NCBI GenBank assembly: GCA_949987705.1
Contig: OX465281.1
Location: forward strand, 138,680,876-138,744,875
Length of the DNA: 64,000 bases
Source of the DNA: Thereva unica
Taxonomy: Eukaryota; Arthropoda; Insecta; Diptera; Therevidae
Direction: 5' to 3'
The notes under the pieces were generated by a model. It saw only the letters and a program-made list of their open reading frames with translations, was not told where the DNA came from and did not search any database. Of the stretch, positions 32,149 to 44,329 are shown one piece after another. The translations under genes and the position numbers were made by a program. The number at the start of each line of letters is the position of its first letter. Positions within the stretch are counted from its first letter, which is position 1.

Positions 32149-35100
32149 ATGGATGGACTTTTGGATTTACAATCACGTTTAGGCGAAGAGATCCAGACCA
32201 GTTACCGGAACTTCAGAAAAGACTCCGCCAACAGGAAAACAAGAGAGTACTTAACAACCCGACTAAACTCTCTTGAAGAGAAATGGGAGGAATTTCAGGC
32301 GAACCATCTTCAACTCACCGACTTCGAAGCCAGCAGTGCAGACAATGAGTACTTCACCAGAAATTATTTCAGCACGATCGAAGGATTATACAATCAATAT
32401 AAGCACCAGTTGCTCAATTTCGAAAACCAGCAGGGTTCCAGCCAAAAAACACGTGAAACCAGCCAAAAGGTTTCAGCGAAAACTGCACCAGACAACCAGT
32501 CTGAACCAACAAGAGAAGCCCAGCCGAGAGTAAGGTTTGAAGAACCACTCAGCCCCGCATCATCAGAACAATTGCAAGATGACATACAGAAAAAGATTAG
32601 GCGACAACAACGTGCCATGGCAATATTAACGCGCATTCTAAATGATATAACAGCCAAGTCAAGTAGTACACAGTCAAGGGTGTTCTACGAAATCAACCTC
32701 CAAACCATCCATAAAACGTTCGACGCAATAACTGAACTGGATCAGCAAATTTGGGAGGAAGTGGTGGATGCGCCACTAGATTACACTAGAGAAATATATG
32801 ACAGTCTCTACGATTGGGTACAAGAAACCCTAGTACACCTACACGAGAAACTAGAATTCAAGTAAGCCACCACGCCACATGGGCAGCCGCTCCAAATCAA
32901 ACTACCACGTGTCACATTGCCAGTCTTTGATGGAGACTATACAAAATGGACTCAATTTCATGACATGTTTGTACAAATGATAGAGTCAAAACCAATCAGC
33001 AAGACGGAAAAGATTTTCTACCTTACAACCAATTTAAGCGGTGAAGCAAAGGCACTACTGAACCATCTCCCTATATCAGATGCGAACTACACCACAGCAT
33101 GGGAGACGTTAAACAAAAGATATAACAACCAAAGGTTGCTTTGTACGGCATTGCTCAACAAACTCTGGGACCAACCATGCACACAGGGTCAGTCAGCAAA
33201 TGCAATCAAACATCTCCATGATGTAACCAGTGAGTGCTTACTCGCTTTAGAGAACATAAAGGTTTCCACCACAAACTGGGATCCAATGTTAATACATCTT
33301 CTTCTCGAAAAGTTGGATAAGAACACTCACGCTCTTTTTGAAGCTTCATTGGACTCCCCAAGAACCACTCCCACCATAAGAGACATGCTAAATTTCCTAG
33401 AGAAAAGATTCCAGACCTTAGAAGCTCTTGGTAAAGAATCAGTAGGCCATTCTCCAGGGCGAGACCAAGGATCCTGGAGACAAGGAAAGAGTCACTCACG
33501 CTCCTCACTGATGTCTACAAACAAATCAAGCCAGTGCATCTTATGCAAACACAAGAACCATCCACTGTACGCATGCCGAGAATTCCTAGCACTACCAATT
33601 GCAAGCCGCCGACAAACCATCAGGCAGCACAATTTATGCATGAATTGTTTGAACGATGGACATAAGGCAGTAGAATGTAAATCCAGAAGCTGTCCCAAGT
33701 GTTCTGAAAGGCACAACTCCTTACTACACTTTGACGCTGCCCCCAAATCAGTCCACGTTAAGCAAGGGAACACCAAACCTCAGCCTTCAACTTCAACAGC
33801 AGTTCCTAACTCATACTTCAATCCAAGAAGTTCAAGGCAACCTCAACCACCAGCTTTACCTATTGATACAACTGCGCCGAATCCAACGACATTAACAACC
33901 AATGCTAGAAATAATATGCGTAGATATGTGATGCTAAGCACAGTTGTAGAAGTCAGCTGTGGGCAGGGACAACGAGTGCGATGTCGAGCAGTCCTTGATT
34001 GTGGATCCCAAATCAGCTTTATCACTGAGGATTTGGCAAGGCGACTACGAGCTCTCCGTATGCCTGAAACAATGTATATCAACGACATAGGAAAGGACCG
34101 ACAAAAATTAAACCATAGGGCCAATGTACAGGTGCATTCCACAATTAATAACTACGTTACACAACTAGAAGTTTTCGTGATTCGCGACATCACACAAAGG
34201 CAACCAGGCCACAAGATCGAAAGGGCAACATGGCCCATTCCAGAAAACGTACACTTGGCGGATACAGACTTTCATATACCTGGCAACATCGACCTGTTAA
34301 TCGGAGCAGAAATATTCCTCGACTTACTATTAGTCGGACAGATCAAGCTCGGTGAGGGATTGCCAAGACTCCAGAATACAGTATTTGGTTGGATAATAGC
34401 TGGACCAGTTCACCATGAGAGCACACCATACACTGTTTGCGGCATCTGCAGTGAAGATGAGAAACTCGAGAACCAACTCAGCAAATTCTGGAGACTGGAA
34501 GAAGTCGAGTCATCAGACGAAATCAGTACATTGACCAGAGTAGAACAAAGGTGCGTGGACCACTTCAATCAACATGTAAAAAGAGACAAGGAGGGCAGAT
34601 TCATTGTCAAACTTCCCTTCGCACAAGATCCCAACTCTCTGGGAAAATCAAGAGACATCGCGATGCAGCGATTCCACTCATTGGAAAAAAGGCTCCTTCG
34701 ACAACCGGAGCTACAGCAATAATATATCAATTTCATGCGGGAGTATGAAGCATTAGGACATATGAAGGAAACAGATATATCCTCAATCAAGGGTCCTCAT
34801 TACTTCCTGCCACACCACTGCGTTACTAAGTTAGATAGTAGCACGACAAAACTACGAGTGGTCTTTGATGCGTCAGCAAAGACCGCTTCAAACCTATCAC
34901 TAAATGACGTTCTCTGCAAGGGCCCAACCATTCAGAATGAACTACTCTCAATCTTGATACGCTTCAGGTTTCCTAAATTTGTATTTACCGCGGACATTGA
35001 GAAGATGTACCGACAAGTAAAGATTGCCGAAGAGGACCAACAGTATCAATTAATAGCCTGGCGAGAGCATCCACAAGAACCATTGAAATATTTCAAGCTC

Positions 35101-38100
35101 TGCACTGTCACATATGGATTAACACCAGCTCCATTTCTAGCTACTAAATGTTTGGATATGCTTGCTACCCAAGGTACCCTGACACATCCATTGGCAGCTC
35201 AGGTTCTGAAGCGCGATTTTTATGTGGACGATGTCATGTCAGGATCAGACAGCTTACCCGAAATAGTAGAAATTCAACGGCAACTTAAAGATATACTGTC
35301 TTTGCCGGATTCAATCTTCGTAAATGGTGCGGAAATCATCCACAGCTACTGAAGAACATCCCAAGAGAAGACATTGAACTTGAAGTAAACTTTGACAAGC
35401 CTACGGACGAATCCATCAAAACACTTGGGCTGACTTGGCAACCAAGCGCTGACACCTTTCAAATAAAAACCAACTGGAATGACACAAGAAGGATTACCAA
35501 ACGAACAGCTCTCTCCGACATATCACACATCTTCGACCCACTTGGATTCATGAACCCTGTCACAATAATCGCCAGAATGTTCATCCGCAAGATCTGGACA
35601 TTGAAACTGGACTGGGATGCAGCCTTACCAATGGACATGCACACTAGCTGGAGTAGATTCCGAGAGGAGTTAAGAGTACTCAACGACATACGAATTCCAA
35701 GACATATAGCATCTGGGAAAAGGTATAAAACAATACAATTTCATGCCTTTGCAGATGCATCTGAGTCGGCTTATGGAGCTGCTATATATGTGAGAACGAC
35801 ACACCAGGATGGCATCATCACTGTTCGTTTGCTGTGTGCTAAATCAAAGGTAGCCCCAGTAAAAACCACGACCCTACCAAGACTCGAACTATGTGCTGCA
35901 AAACTGGCAGCCCAGCTGATGCAAAGAGTAAGAAAGGAAGTGAATCTGCCCAACGTGAAGGTGCATTTTTGGACAGATTCGGAAATAGTTCTGGCCTGGA
36001 TCCGATCAGATTCGTCATCCTACCACACCTTTGTGACCAACCGCGTTGCAGCAATTCAGCGGTTGACCAATCCAGATCAATGGAGGCACGTTGGATCTAA
36101 AGACAATCCTGCTGACATTGTTTCACGAGGAATGACACCAGCTAAACTGATTAAATGCAATCTGGTTTTATGGACCACAATATCTACACGGTCCAGAGAC
36201 GATTTGGCCATTACAACCACCAACAACGAACACCGATATAGAAAGAAAAACTCAAGGGAGAGTGGCATTAACATCAACCAATCAAATCTCATGGATCAAT
36301 GACATCAATCATGGCAACTCATTTCAAAGACTCCTGAGAATTGTGCCCTATGTTTTTCGTTTTGTTCGAAGACCAACACAACAGTCAGAGAAGCAAAAGA
36401 CTCGGCAGCTAGCCGTCAGTGAATTAAACAAGGCGCATCGAGTGATCATTTCCCAGATACAACAGGAAGGATTTAAAGACGAGCTCCATCAGCTTCGCCA
36501 ACACAAATGCGTCAACAACAACAGTCCATTGAACAGCTTATGTCCTTTCCTCGATGAGGAAAATATTATCCGCGTCGGAGGCAGACTAGCCAATGCAGAG
36601 ATACCATACGATGCTAAGCATCAAATGTTGCTTCCTTACGCTCACCCAATGGCTACCATGATTATGACAGACATCCATATTCGTAATCTACATGTTGGGC
36701 CACAAGGTCTTCTGGCAATGACAAGGCAACGCTATTGGCCTATCAAAGGCAAAAACATGGCCCGAGCGATCGTGCAACTCTGTGTCCGATGTAACATGGT
36801 GAAGCCTAAACTTATGACACAAATGATGGGAAATCTACCCACAATGAGAGTTCAACCTGCCAGACCTTTCGTAAATGCTGGGGTAGATTTCTGCGGCCCG
36901 ATAGAGACACACTTCAAGCTAAGAGGAAAGCGACCTCAGAAAGCATACATCTCCGTCTACTGTTGTTTTGCAACAAAGGCCGTTCACCTAGAGGTCGCAA
37001 GTGACCTAACTACAGAGGCCTTCATAGGAACACTCAAACGATTCATAGCCAGAAGAGGGAATTGCCGAAATCTCCACTGTGACAACGCAACAAATTTTAT
37101 TGGTGCCAAAAACCAGCTTATGGAGCTCCAGGACTCCATATACTCTTCTGTCTCACAGCAAAAAATTGTCTCATTTTGCCAAACAAAAGGAGTAGATTTC
37201 CACATGATTCCTCCTCGAGCACCTCATTTTGGAGGTCTATGGGAGGCTGCGGTAAAGTCAGCCAAGACATTATTACGAAGATCAGTAGCCTCAGCAGCAC
37301 GTACCTTTGAAGAACTATCAACCGTAACCGCAGAAATTGAAGCTATCTAAATTCAAGGCCTTTAACGCCATTAACTGCTAATCCCAACGACTTGGCAGCT
37401 CTAACCCCTGGTCACTTCTTAATTGGGGAACCACTTACCACAATTGTGGACCCAAATGCTGTTCCACAAAATGTCAATCTTATCAGAAGATGGAAGCTGG
37501 TATCACATATCAAACACGAGTTCTGGCGGCGATGGTCTCATGAATACCTGTGTGAACTTCAACAAAGACAAAAGTGGAGACAACAAGGTCAAAATGCCAA
37601 GCCAGGCATGATGGTGTTAATAAAGGAAGACAATCTACCACCATTGAAATGGCAACTTGGACGAATCGAGCGGACCATCCAAGGAGATGACGGATTGGTG
37701 CGAGTTGCTGACGTCAAGAACACTTCAGGAACTCTGAGACGACCAATCCACAAACTAGCTCCATTGCCAATTGAAACGGAGGAAAGGTGCACAACAGAAG
37801 AATCAACTGAATCCCTCAAAGGCAACATTAACGCAAGACCAGCCATAGATAACGAGACACAACACAGGGCTAAACGAATGCGGCCATCAACCAGTTCGGC
37901 TATCAGCACATTTCTCCTAACTTGCCTCATCCTACCAATCCTGGGACAATCTGCAGTTGAAGTTACGCCATTTACCTCACAATCAGGAATGTACTTCGAA
38001 AACCTCGGCACAGCAAATTTAATCAGGAACGAGTGGTCACTCATTGTCTACTACAATATGGAAGGTTACTGGAAGGACGGTGCTGCAATAACCGTTGGTA

Positions 38101-39698
38101 TTGACAAGTTGCGCAAGTTTTGCAATTCACACAAAGACACGGATCACTGCTCTATCGTCATCAATCAATTTGTTCGGATATCACAAGAACTCATCAGCAA
38201 CAACGAATTACTGCAACCCATCGCGCCCAAAAGATTGAAGCGAGCCCCACTCAACATCGTGGGAAATATTGCCGGAGCACTATTTGGGGTCCTCGATTCG
38301 GAATATGCCGAAAAACTATCAGCCACAATAGACAACATACGGAGCAATGAAAACCATCTTTTAGATCTGATCAAAAATCAGACATCTCTCATAGATTCCA
38401 CCCTGAACGTATTCAAACAGGATCATCAGGAAACAGAGATGCAGCTAGAAGCTATTAATAAGCACCTAAGACTTATTGACGATCAAGTCAATAAAATCTC
38501 AGACGAACTTTATCAACAAAGGGTGGCAGAAGCATTTTCCATGTTGGCAGTACAACTGACTTTAATGACAATGAACTATCAACGGTCTCAGATGGCAATT
38601 ACAACCGTGCTAATTGACACCCATCATGGAAAGGTAAACCCTCAGCTGCTGTCTCCCAAGCAAGTAAGGGAACAACTATCCACCATAAAAGACTATCTAC
38701 CATCAACACTGAGACTACCTGCAAGACCAGACAACTTGCTTCAGCTATACAGGCTTATGAAAATACAGGGTCGAGCTACAAGCAAATATATTATCTTTCA
38801 AATAAGACTTCCACTGTTTGCATTTGAAGAATTCGAACTGTATCATCTAATACCTGTACCCGTCATAGTCAACGGAACATTTATGGCTATTAGGCCATCA
38901 GCCGAATTCCTAGTGATCAATCTACACAAGGACAAATACTATCCACTCAACAAGCAGGAATTCGCACTATGTGAGACCATCGGCGAATCTGATCATAGTA
39001 TTCAAAAACACCCAATTTATCGAAAAGGTGCAAACGTCAGCTCCTGCGAACTCAATCTCATCACTTACCTCGAGCCAACCAACAGTTGTGAAATAATCAA
39101 CGCCGAAGAACTCTCTAAATGGATTCAGCTATACAATCCCCACAAATGGATTTACTCTGTGCGTAAAACCACGGTTGTCACAATCATTTGTGGCGATACC
39201 ACTGCTCAACAAGCTCTTCAAGGAACAGGAATCTTGAGTATGGGAATGAATTGCGAACTTAGGCAAGATCATCTGACTTTGCAGTCTCACAACGTTTATC
39301 CAAAATCAATGAAGTCTTCGTTCAATCCTACACAAAATCTCACAGATTTGTTGCATTTAGAAAGCCAGGAGCCTCTCAAATTCACGGCACCTATCACTCA
39401 TCGTAATGTTGAGGATATTAAGAATTTACAGCAACAAATCCAAGACCTGAAAGGGAAGGAAGTTCTTCCTCATAAAATAGATGTAAACAACACACACCAA
39501 CTTGCATTGGGATACACAGCCCTTGTAATTGCTGTATTAACAACGTCTACCATATTGATCATCAAGTGCTACAAAAAGAAGGAGACATCCAGAGACAGAC
39601 CAATTCCAGCCCCAAGATCTTCATTTGGCAGTCGGTTTGCAATCGACCCGGAACTCATCAATTGCCCAGAAGCTGGTCAAGGCGGGGGAAGATGTTAA
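32149..39698 (+). pseudogene. BEL2 Gag-Pol-Env polyprotein, at least five lesions
   Basis: Homologous in order to BEL1: Gag from the ATG at 32149 (MDGLLDLQ), zinc knuckles (33535-33730), protease, reverse transcriptase (YVDD near 35220), RNase H (HAFADASESAYGAAIYV near 35740), integrase (VDFCGP near 36890, HCDNATNF near 37077, GLWEAAVKSAK near 37240), a DUF5641-like part and an envelope-like part. The last has a hydrophobic leader, an RLKR site near 38235, a membrane segment near 39520 and the tail RPIPAPR. Lesions: an in-frame TAA near 32863, another near 34722, and one-base frameshifts near 35300, 36246 and 37350. The protease motif reads LDCGSQ where BEL1 has LDSGSQ. The element cannot make its own proteins as assembled. 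Confidence 0.92.
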
Positions 39699-40169
39699 GA
39701 AATGCAAAAAATTATCGTCAACCAACAAACAACGATCAAAACACGCGCACATGTAATTTGACGACTCTTCCGTTCCAGCCGCGATGGATCAAAAATATTT
39801 CGATTTTTATGGAAACAATTTTGCTTAGGTAGCAATTTTGTATGTTACCTGGGCAATAATTGTTTACGCAGCAATTCAAATTGAATATGTTAAGTTTATG
39901 CTATTTTGTTTATGTATTGATTTATTATTATATTTAATTTGTAAATTTTTGTAATTGTAGTCATAGGTATAAATATCTGTACTATCTGTAAATAAATTCA
40001 TTCATTCCAACGGAATCGAAGCTTGAGCGTGTTATTAACACCTTTTAAACTAATATTTACTGTGCTTAGGTGTATCACCTATAGCGCAAATCAACAGAGG
40101 TCTAGGTGTAACACCTAAACCTACAATCAGGCGAAGAAGCAAAAGAGCTTCTTCGCTTAACAAAATACA
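39693..40169 (+). repeat. BEL2 3' LTR
   Basis: Partner of 31398-31874 with two differences. The polyprotein stop falls six bases inside it. Confidence 0.95.
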
Positions 40170-40262
40170 ATGGTGACCCCGACGTGATCACAAGTGAATC
40201 ACTTGTGGCACGATCACAATCAGGCGAAGAAGCAAAAGAGCTTCTCCGCTTAACAAAATCCA
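40170..40262 (+). repeat. Extra BEL2 leader plus LTR-end fragment after the 3' LTR
   Basis: Bases 40170-40217 repeat the BEL2 primer site and leader (same as 31875-31922). Bases 40218-40260 then repeat the last part of the LTR (TCAGGCGAAGAAGCAAAAGA and onward) with one change. So the 3' LTR is followed by internal sequence, not by host DNA. Confidence 0.88.
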
Positions 40263-41106
40263 GAATAAAGAAATATACCATGACGTGGGTGAAGAATCAA
40301 AGAATTTTATTGTTTACATTTGATTTCCTTTTTTTAAGCTATGATGATTATATTGTAGTGTTTGTTAAATACTTTGTTAAGTTTTAGATTACGCAGTCTC
40401 ACAACTTATAACCTACATAAGCCTTTAACAAAAACTTTTCAAGATTAATTATATATAGCGTTGGTCAGTGTGCTACTTATGAATCTCCATGGCCAAACTA
40501 GGGTGCGGTAGGCCGAATTTTTAACAATAAGACATGTATGTTTAAGTAAAATAATACACCTAATTCTGTTGTGCAAAGTGCATCACATTAGATTTTCCTC
40601 CAATCCAAAGAAAAATGATTAGATTCGTTTTCTATAGTGTTTACATGTGTGATGTGCTTTTTTTCATTTTGACACATTCGAATTATTGGCCTCGATTCCC
40701 AGATCCGGCGGGTTGGAGTGAGTGCGGATCAATCTCCACTTAATATATTGTCATCCAATCTGAAGTGTTATTCAACAGAAAGAATACCATGAAAAAGCGT
40801 AATTAGTGGCTAGTCTCTAGGCACAACATCCCACTAGTTTAATTTCATTCACTACGAAAGGTTCTACAGCGCCCCGAAGGTATAGTGACAGATTTTCTGA
40901 ATAATTTTTTTACCATTTTGCTTCGTTCTCTCCCTATAAATTCTAAACAACAAGTCGTAATAGTAATGAATGAATGACTTTAAGTTATAAGACATGCCGA
41001 TGTTTGAGTAATGTAATAAAATTGTTTAGCACTTTATTTTTGATTGCTGTTATGCTATGTTTTACAAGGTACGATATGGTTTTAAATGAAATTCTTTGAA
41101 TAATAA
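40263..41106. other. AT-rich gap with a tRNA-like scrap
   Basis: No gene is recognised. CCTCGATTCCC at 40691-40701 resembles a polymerase III B box and sits in a GC-richer patch (40688-40740), perhaps a SINE remnant. Otherwise nothing. Confidence 0.35.
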
Positions 41107-41770
41107 CACAGGCCTACAAGGTTTTTCCCCCTTTCAATTTAATAGTCGTATCCTAAGTATTTTTTCGCGCTGAATCCGAATCCGTTGGCCAAATTGCCCT
41201 ATCACGTCAGGATTTTGAGCAATCCTAACCTAAAAGTGCCAAAAAGCGTGTTTTTTGCACTTTTGCGCGTTAAATATCTCAAAACTGAGGAATGATAGGG
41301 CAAATCTGACAACGGGATCGTTTTCAGCATGCCAAAATCTACAGAAAACCATATCGAAAGCGTGAAATTTGAAAAAACTTTTTTTGTAATACTGAAAAGA
41401 AAAACGATGATATCATGTGTTAATAAAAATCGTCGATTTCGCGCCAAGAAGTTGCCAAGAAGTTTTTCTTTTCAGTATTACAAAAAAAGTTTTTTCAAAT
41501 TTCACGCTTTCGATATGGTTTTCTGTAGATTTTGGCATGCTGAAAACGATCCCGTTGTCAGATTTGCCCTATCATTCCTCAGTTTTGAGATATTTAACGC
41601 GCAAAAGTGCAAAAAACACGCTTTTTGGCACTTTTAGGTTAGGATTGCTCAAAATCCTGACGTGATAGGGCAATTTGGCCAACGGATTCGGATTCAGCGC
41701 GAAAAAATACTTAGGATACGACTATTAAATTGAAAGGGGGAAAAAATGACCCGTTTTTTGTAGGCCTGTG
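41107..41770. mobile_element. Near-perfect 664-bp palindrome (fold-back element)
   Basis: Arms 41107-41405 and 41462-41770 mirror each other without a mismatch that I can find, except for an indel of about 10 bases close to the tips. The loop is 56 bases. Ends read CACAGGCCTACAA and TAA flanks both sides (41104-41106, 41771-41773). The apparent genes on opposite strands here are the same sequence read twice, not real coding. Confidence 0.93.
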
Positions 41771-41869
41771 TAATATGTATTAGTTGTAGTTACTCCAATT
41801 TTTTTAAATAATATGTGTAAGTGCTGCAGAAAAAAGTGGTTTATCCAGTTATGTTAACTATCTAGCAAA

Positions 41870-41922
41870 AAGGACCATTTCCATGGACTACATGGTAAAG
41901 TACCATTTCCATGGACTACACG
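41870..41922 (+). repeat. Two tandem copies of an ACCATTTCCATGGACTA motif
   Basis: Copies at about 41873-41891 and 41898-41916 are adjacent, and a third occurs at 31145-31161 next to the tRNA-like remnant. This shared word suggests that all are scraps of one dispersed repeat. Confidence 0.6.
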
Positions 41923-41935
41923 AAAAACCAAACTT

Positions 41936-42335
41936 ACGTTTAGCTGATGACTCGAACATGAAATGTGTTTCCCTCCATAGCCTCAGCATAAAAACCCCCT
42001 CACCCATCGACATCGTGAACCGGCATCGGCTACGAATTTTCATATGCCCATAGTAATCACGGTATTCAGAAACAAGGTAATGTAAAAGACTGTATACCGT
42101 TTACGGTATTTTAGTGCTGATGTCACGTGGGGGCATTTCCCATATAAAATCGATGCTGTTGTTGTTTCAGCATTACGGCTGGCGTCACCAGGCGCCCATT
42201 TTTTACGGTATTCGAAGCTGCTTTTACATTACTTTCGTTTTCTGTATACTGTGCATAATAATGATAATCCCAGTGCGCATGAAGAATGGAAGTTGAAATG
42301 GTTGCCCTCCATTGCCTCGCATCCCTTCGCCGATT
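41936..42335. repeat. Dispersed repeat R, copy 2, interrupted
   Basis: Same repeat as 28927-29121, longer because an inverted-repeat element (42058-42259) lies inside it. Confidence 0.72.
42058..42259. mobile_element. MITE-3 inside repeat R
   Basis: The left end CACGGTATTCAGAAAC...GTAATGTAAAAG is mirrored at the right end CTTTTACATTAC...TTTTCTGTATACTGTG with several mismatches. Repeat R copy 1 lacks it, which marks it as an insertion. No exact target duplication is seen. Confidence 0.55.
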
Positions 42336-42504
42336 CGTTGCGTTGCGAATTCCTCCAAATTCACTCATAATGTTTTTCAAAACGCGCCTAAAGAAGTATA
42401 AAATAAAATAAAAACGGAATAAAATTATTGTGGAAAGTGAAAAGGTGCTACAAAAACAACGTCCACAATAAAAAAAACAGTGAAAAAAATCGCGCGGCAG
42501 GCTA

Positions 42505-42625
42505 AGAATCATGACGAGTTCAACCCCACGAAAACCAAGTACTGTCTTATTTAAAAAAACACCTCTCCATGGCCGACTCTTCCCTACACATCTTAGTCGT
42601 GACATTAGCCAAAGACTTGCGATAG
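42505..42625 (+). pseudogene. Fragment of LINE-3 reverse transcriptase
   Basis: About 120 bases match the LINE at 63545-63705 (AAAACCAAGTACTGTCTTAT; GCCGAC.C.TCCCTACACAT; GACATTAGCCAAAGACTTGC) with an internal deletion of about 40 bases. It is cut on the right by the BEL3 LTR. Confidence 0.85.
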
Positions 42626-43048
42626 TGTTCGGAGAACAAAGGTGAATATACGCACAAAATGGAACAACGACCGTACGTCGGAATCGATAATACTTATCAG
42701 TAGGTGACGATCGTTCACCTGGTATGTCAACATCTAAAAACGCTGACGATCAACTGGGTCAACATAGTTCAACAGCACCTCTTGCCCAAACCTGCTGACA
42801 GTGCAACAAGGGTCATCGCCACCACCTACAAGAGACACTAACTGGGCTCATCGATGGAACGAAGAAATGAAGTTGGAAAACAGTCACCGACAAGACTACA
42901 CCACCGCCGCGAAGTAATGATCGATATAACTAAGAACCTAATTAATTAATGTAACTGTAACTGTGAGAACCAAAATAAAGTGTATAATATTGTAAAGTGT
43001 TCAAGTTTCTAGTGTTTTTATTTTGAAGATTTTCTAGCTCTCAAAACA
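42626..43048 (+). repeat. BEL3 5' LTR
   Basis: It starts TGTTCGGAGAAC exactly where LINE-3 similarity ends and finishes CTCAAAACA. TGGTTCTTCGAGCCGGATT follows at 43049, a BEL/Pao-type primer-binding site. No second LTR is in the window. Confidence 0.75.
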
Positions 43049-43312
43049 TGGTTCTTCGAGCCGGATTCACGAAATAACGAGGTGAATCAGTGAAATTAAG
43101 TGCGTTAAAAGCGTAAGCAAAAAAAACCGATCGAAAAACAAGAACCCAGAACAGTGTAAAGTGTATTAAGGCAAAGATTAGTGATTGTTATTTTTTGTGC
43201 TTAGTGACGGTGTACAGAAAATATTCCAGACATCACCACGCCACTCCCTTCGTTGCCCGACCAATACAGACTCTGCAGGTAAGAACAAAATTTTATTTTT
43301 ATTTCCCTGAAA

Positions 43313-43682
43313 ATGAGTGAAGACGCGAAAGAAACCGAGATGGAAGGGCTCATCAGCGATCAGGAGGAGCTCTTAATAAAAATGAAAAAAATTCATTGGA
43401 AAATTACCGGAAAATTATGGCTCTGTAAGAAAGACTTTGCCAAACTTACAGAGAAGACTGGACACCATGCAGATCTATTGGGACGAGTTCAGGGCCAACA
43501 ATAAAAACTATCTCGACAAAAAACACCAGAATCATTAAAGTTAGACTATTTCGCGAAGGATAGATACACCGACGCAGAGGAGTTTTATATAACGTCGGTT
43601 TCTAAGATCGAGTCATACAGACTGACAAAATTTCCACCTCCCCAGAACGTTGTAGAACAGGGGGCCTACTATGTATTCGGAT
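43313..43682 (+). pseudogene. BEL3 Gag, 5' end only
   Basis: An ATG at 43313 opens a frame beginning MSEDAKETEMEGLISDQEEL, with lysine-rich helices like BEL Gag N-termini. It stops at 43502. Coding-like sequence resumes in other frames to about 43680 (a YFAKDRYTDAEEF-like stretch), after which similarity ends. It is a truncated, decayed third BEL family, placed by the preceding LTR and primer site. Confidence 0.6.
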
Positions 43683-44329
43683 CAGAAAGTTTTATTTTTC
43701 CGAAACTCACTTCCGATTGGAAAGTTAATTGGTACCATGTAAAATTTTCGGATCTGAACAAAGTGTTACCATTGATATTTGGATTTGAAATCTGAATTTG
43801 GTTGTCATATCTATAAATTCAAATTTTTGAAGTATGAAATATTGGCCTTTTTATAATTAAAAGTTTGGAGAAAAAAATTGTCCACTGAAATAGAGAGTGT
43901 TTACGAAAATACCTTTTGAAAAGTTTTTAATTTACCTAAACTTTAATAACTCCTATACCGATTATCGTAGAGCAACATATTCAGGCTTTTTGGGTAATTG
44001 TGTATTCTTCAATTCGGCGTAAAGAAGATAAACTGGCTTCGTTTGGAAGTTATGTAGGTGTTTAAAATCGTTATTTTGCATCTGAACTACCCAAAATACT
44101 TTGTTTTTAGCATATGTCTCAGAAAAATGCATCATTAATGCATCAAAGAATTTCTTTAAAAAGTTAGATACACAAGAATGATCTATGACGATCAATGACG
44201 AACGTAGTAAGTTTTAACGGGAATTGTATTCTATTACGAAGAAATAGTATTCGGAACACATTAAATATATTATAAATTTCGACAAAACTGTGAGCAAGTT
44301 TTATTTTACTTTAATTATCTTCTTTACGG
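43683..44329. other. AT-rich gap, nothing recognised
   Basis: No coding sequence of note on either strand, no repeats beyond simple A/T runs. Confidence 0.5.

Larger units (their letters stand above)
31398..40169 (+). mobile_element. BEL2: BEL/Pao LTR retrotransposon, coding-defective
   Basis: Two 477-bp LTRs (31398-31874 and 39693-40169) differ at only two positions that I can find. Inside are a primer-binding site, a gag-pol-env reading region homologous throughout to BEL1, and the purine tract GGCGGGGGAAGA before the 3' LTR. No target duplication is present: TTGAA precedes the left LTR, whereas more BEL leader sequence follows the right one. BEL2 and BEL1 have unlike LTRs and clearly diverged proteins, so they are separate families. 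Confidence 0.94.

Noticed and set aside
41202..41665. Two opposite-strand open frames with the same protein sequence
   Set aside because: They are the two arms of one palindrome read on opposite strands; there is no domain and no reason to call a gene.
42123..42605. Minus-strand open frame of about 160 codons
   Set aside because: It runs across MITE-3, repeat R and a LINE fragment read backwards, so it is chance.
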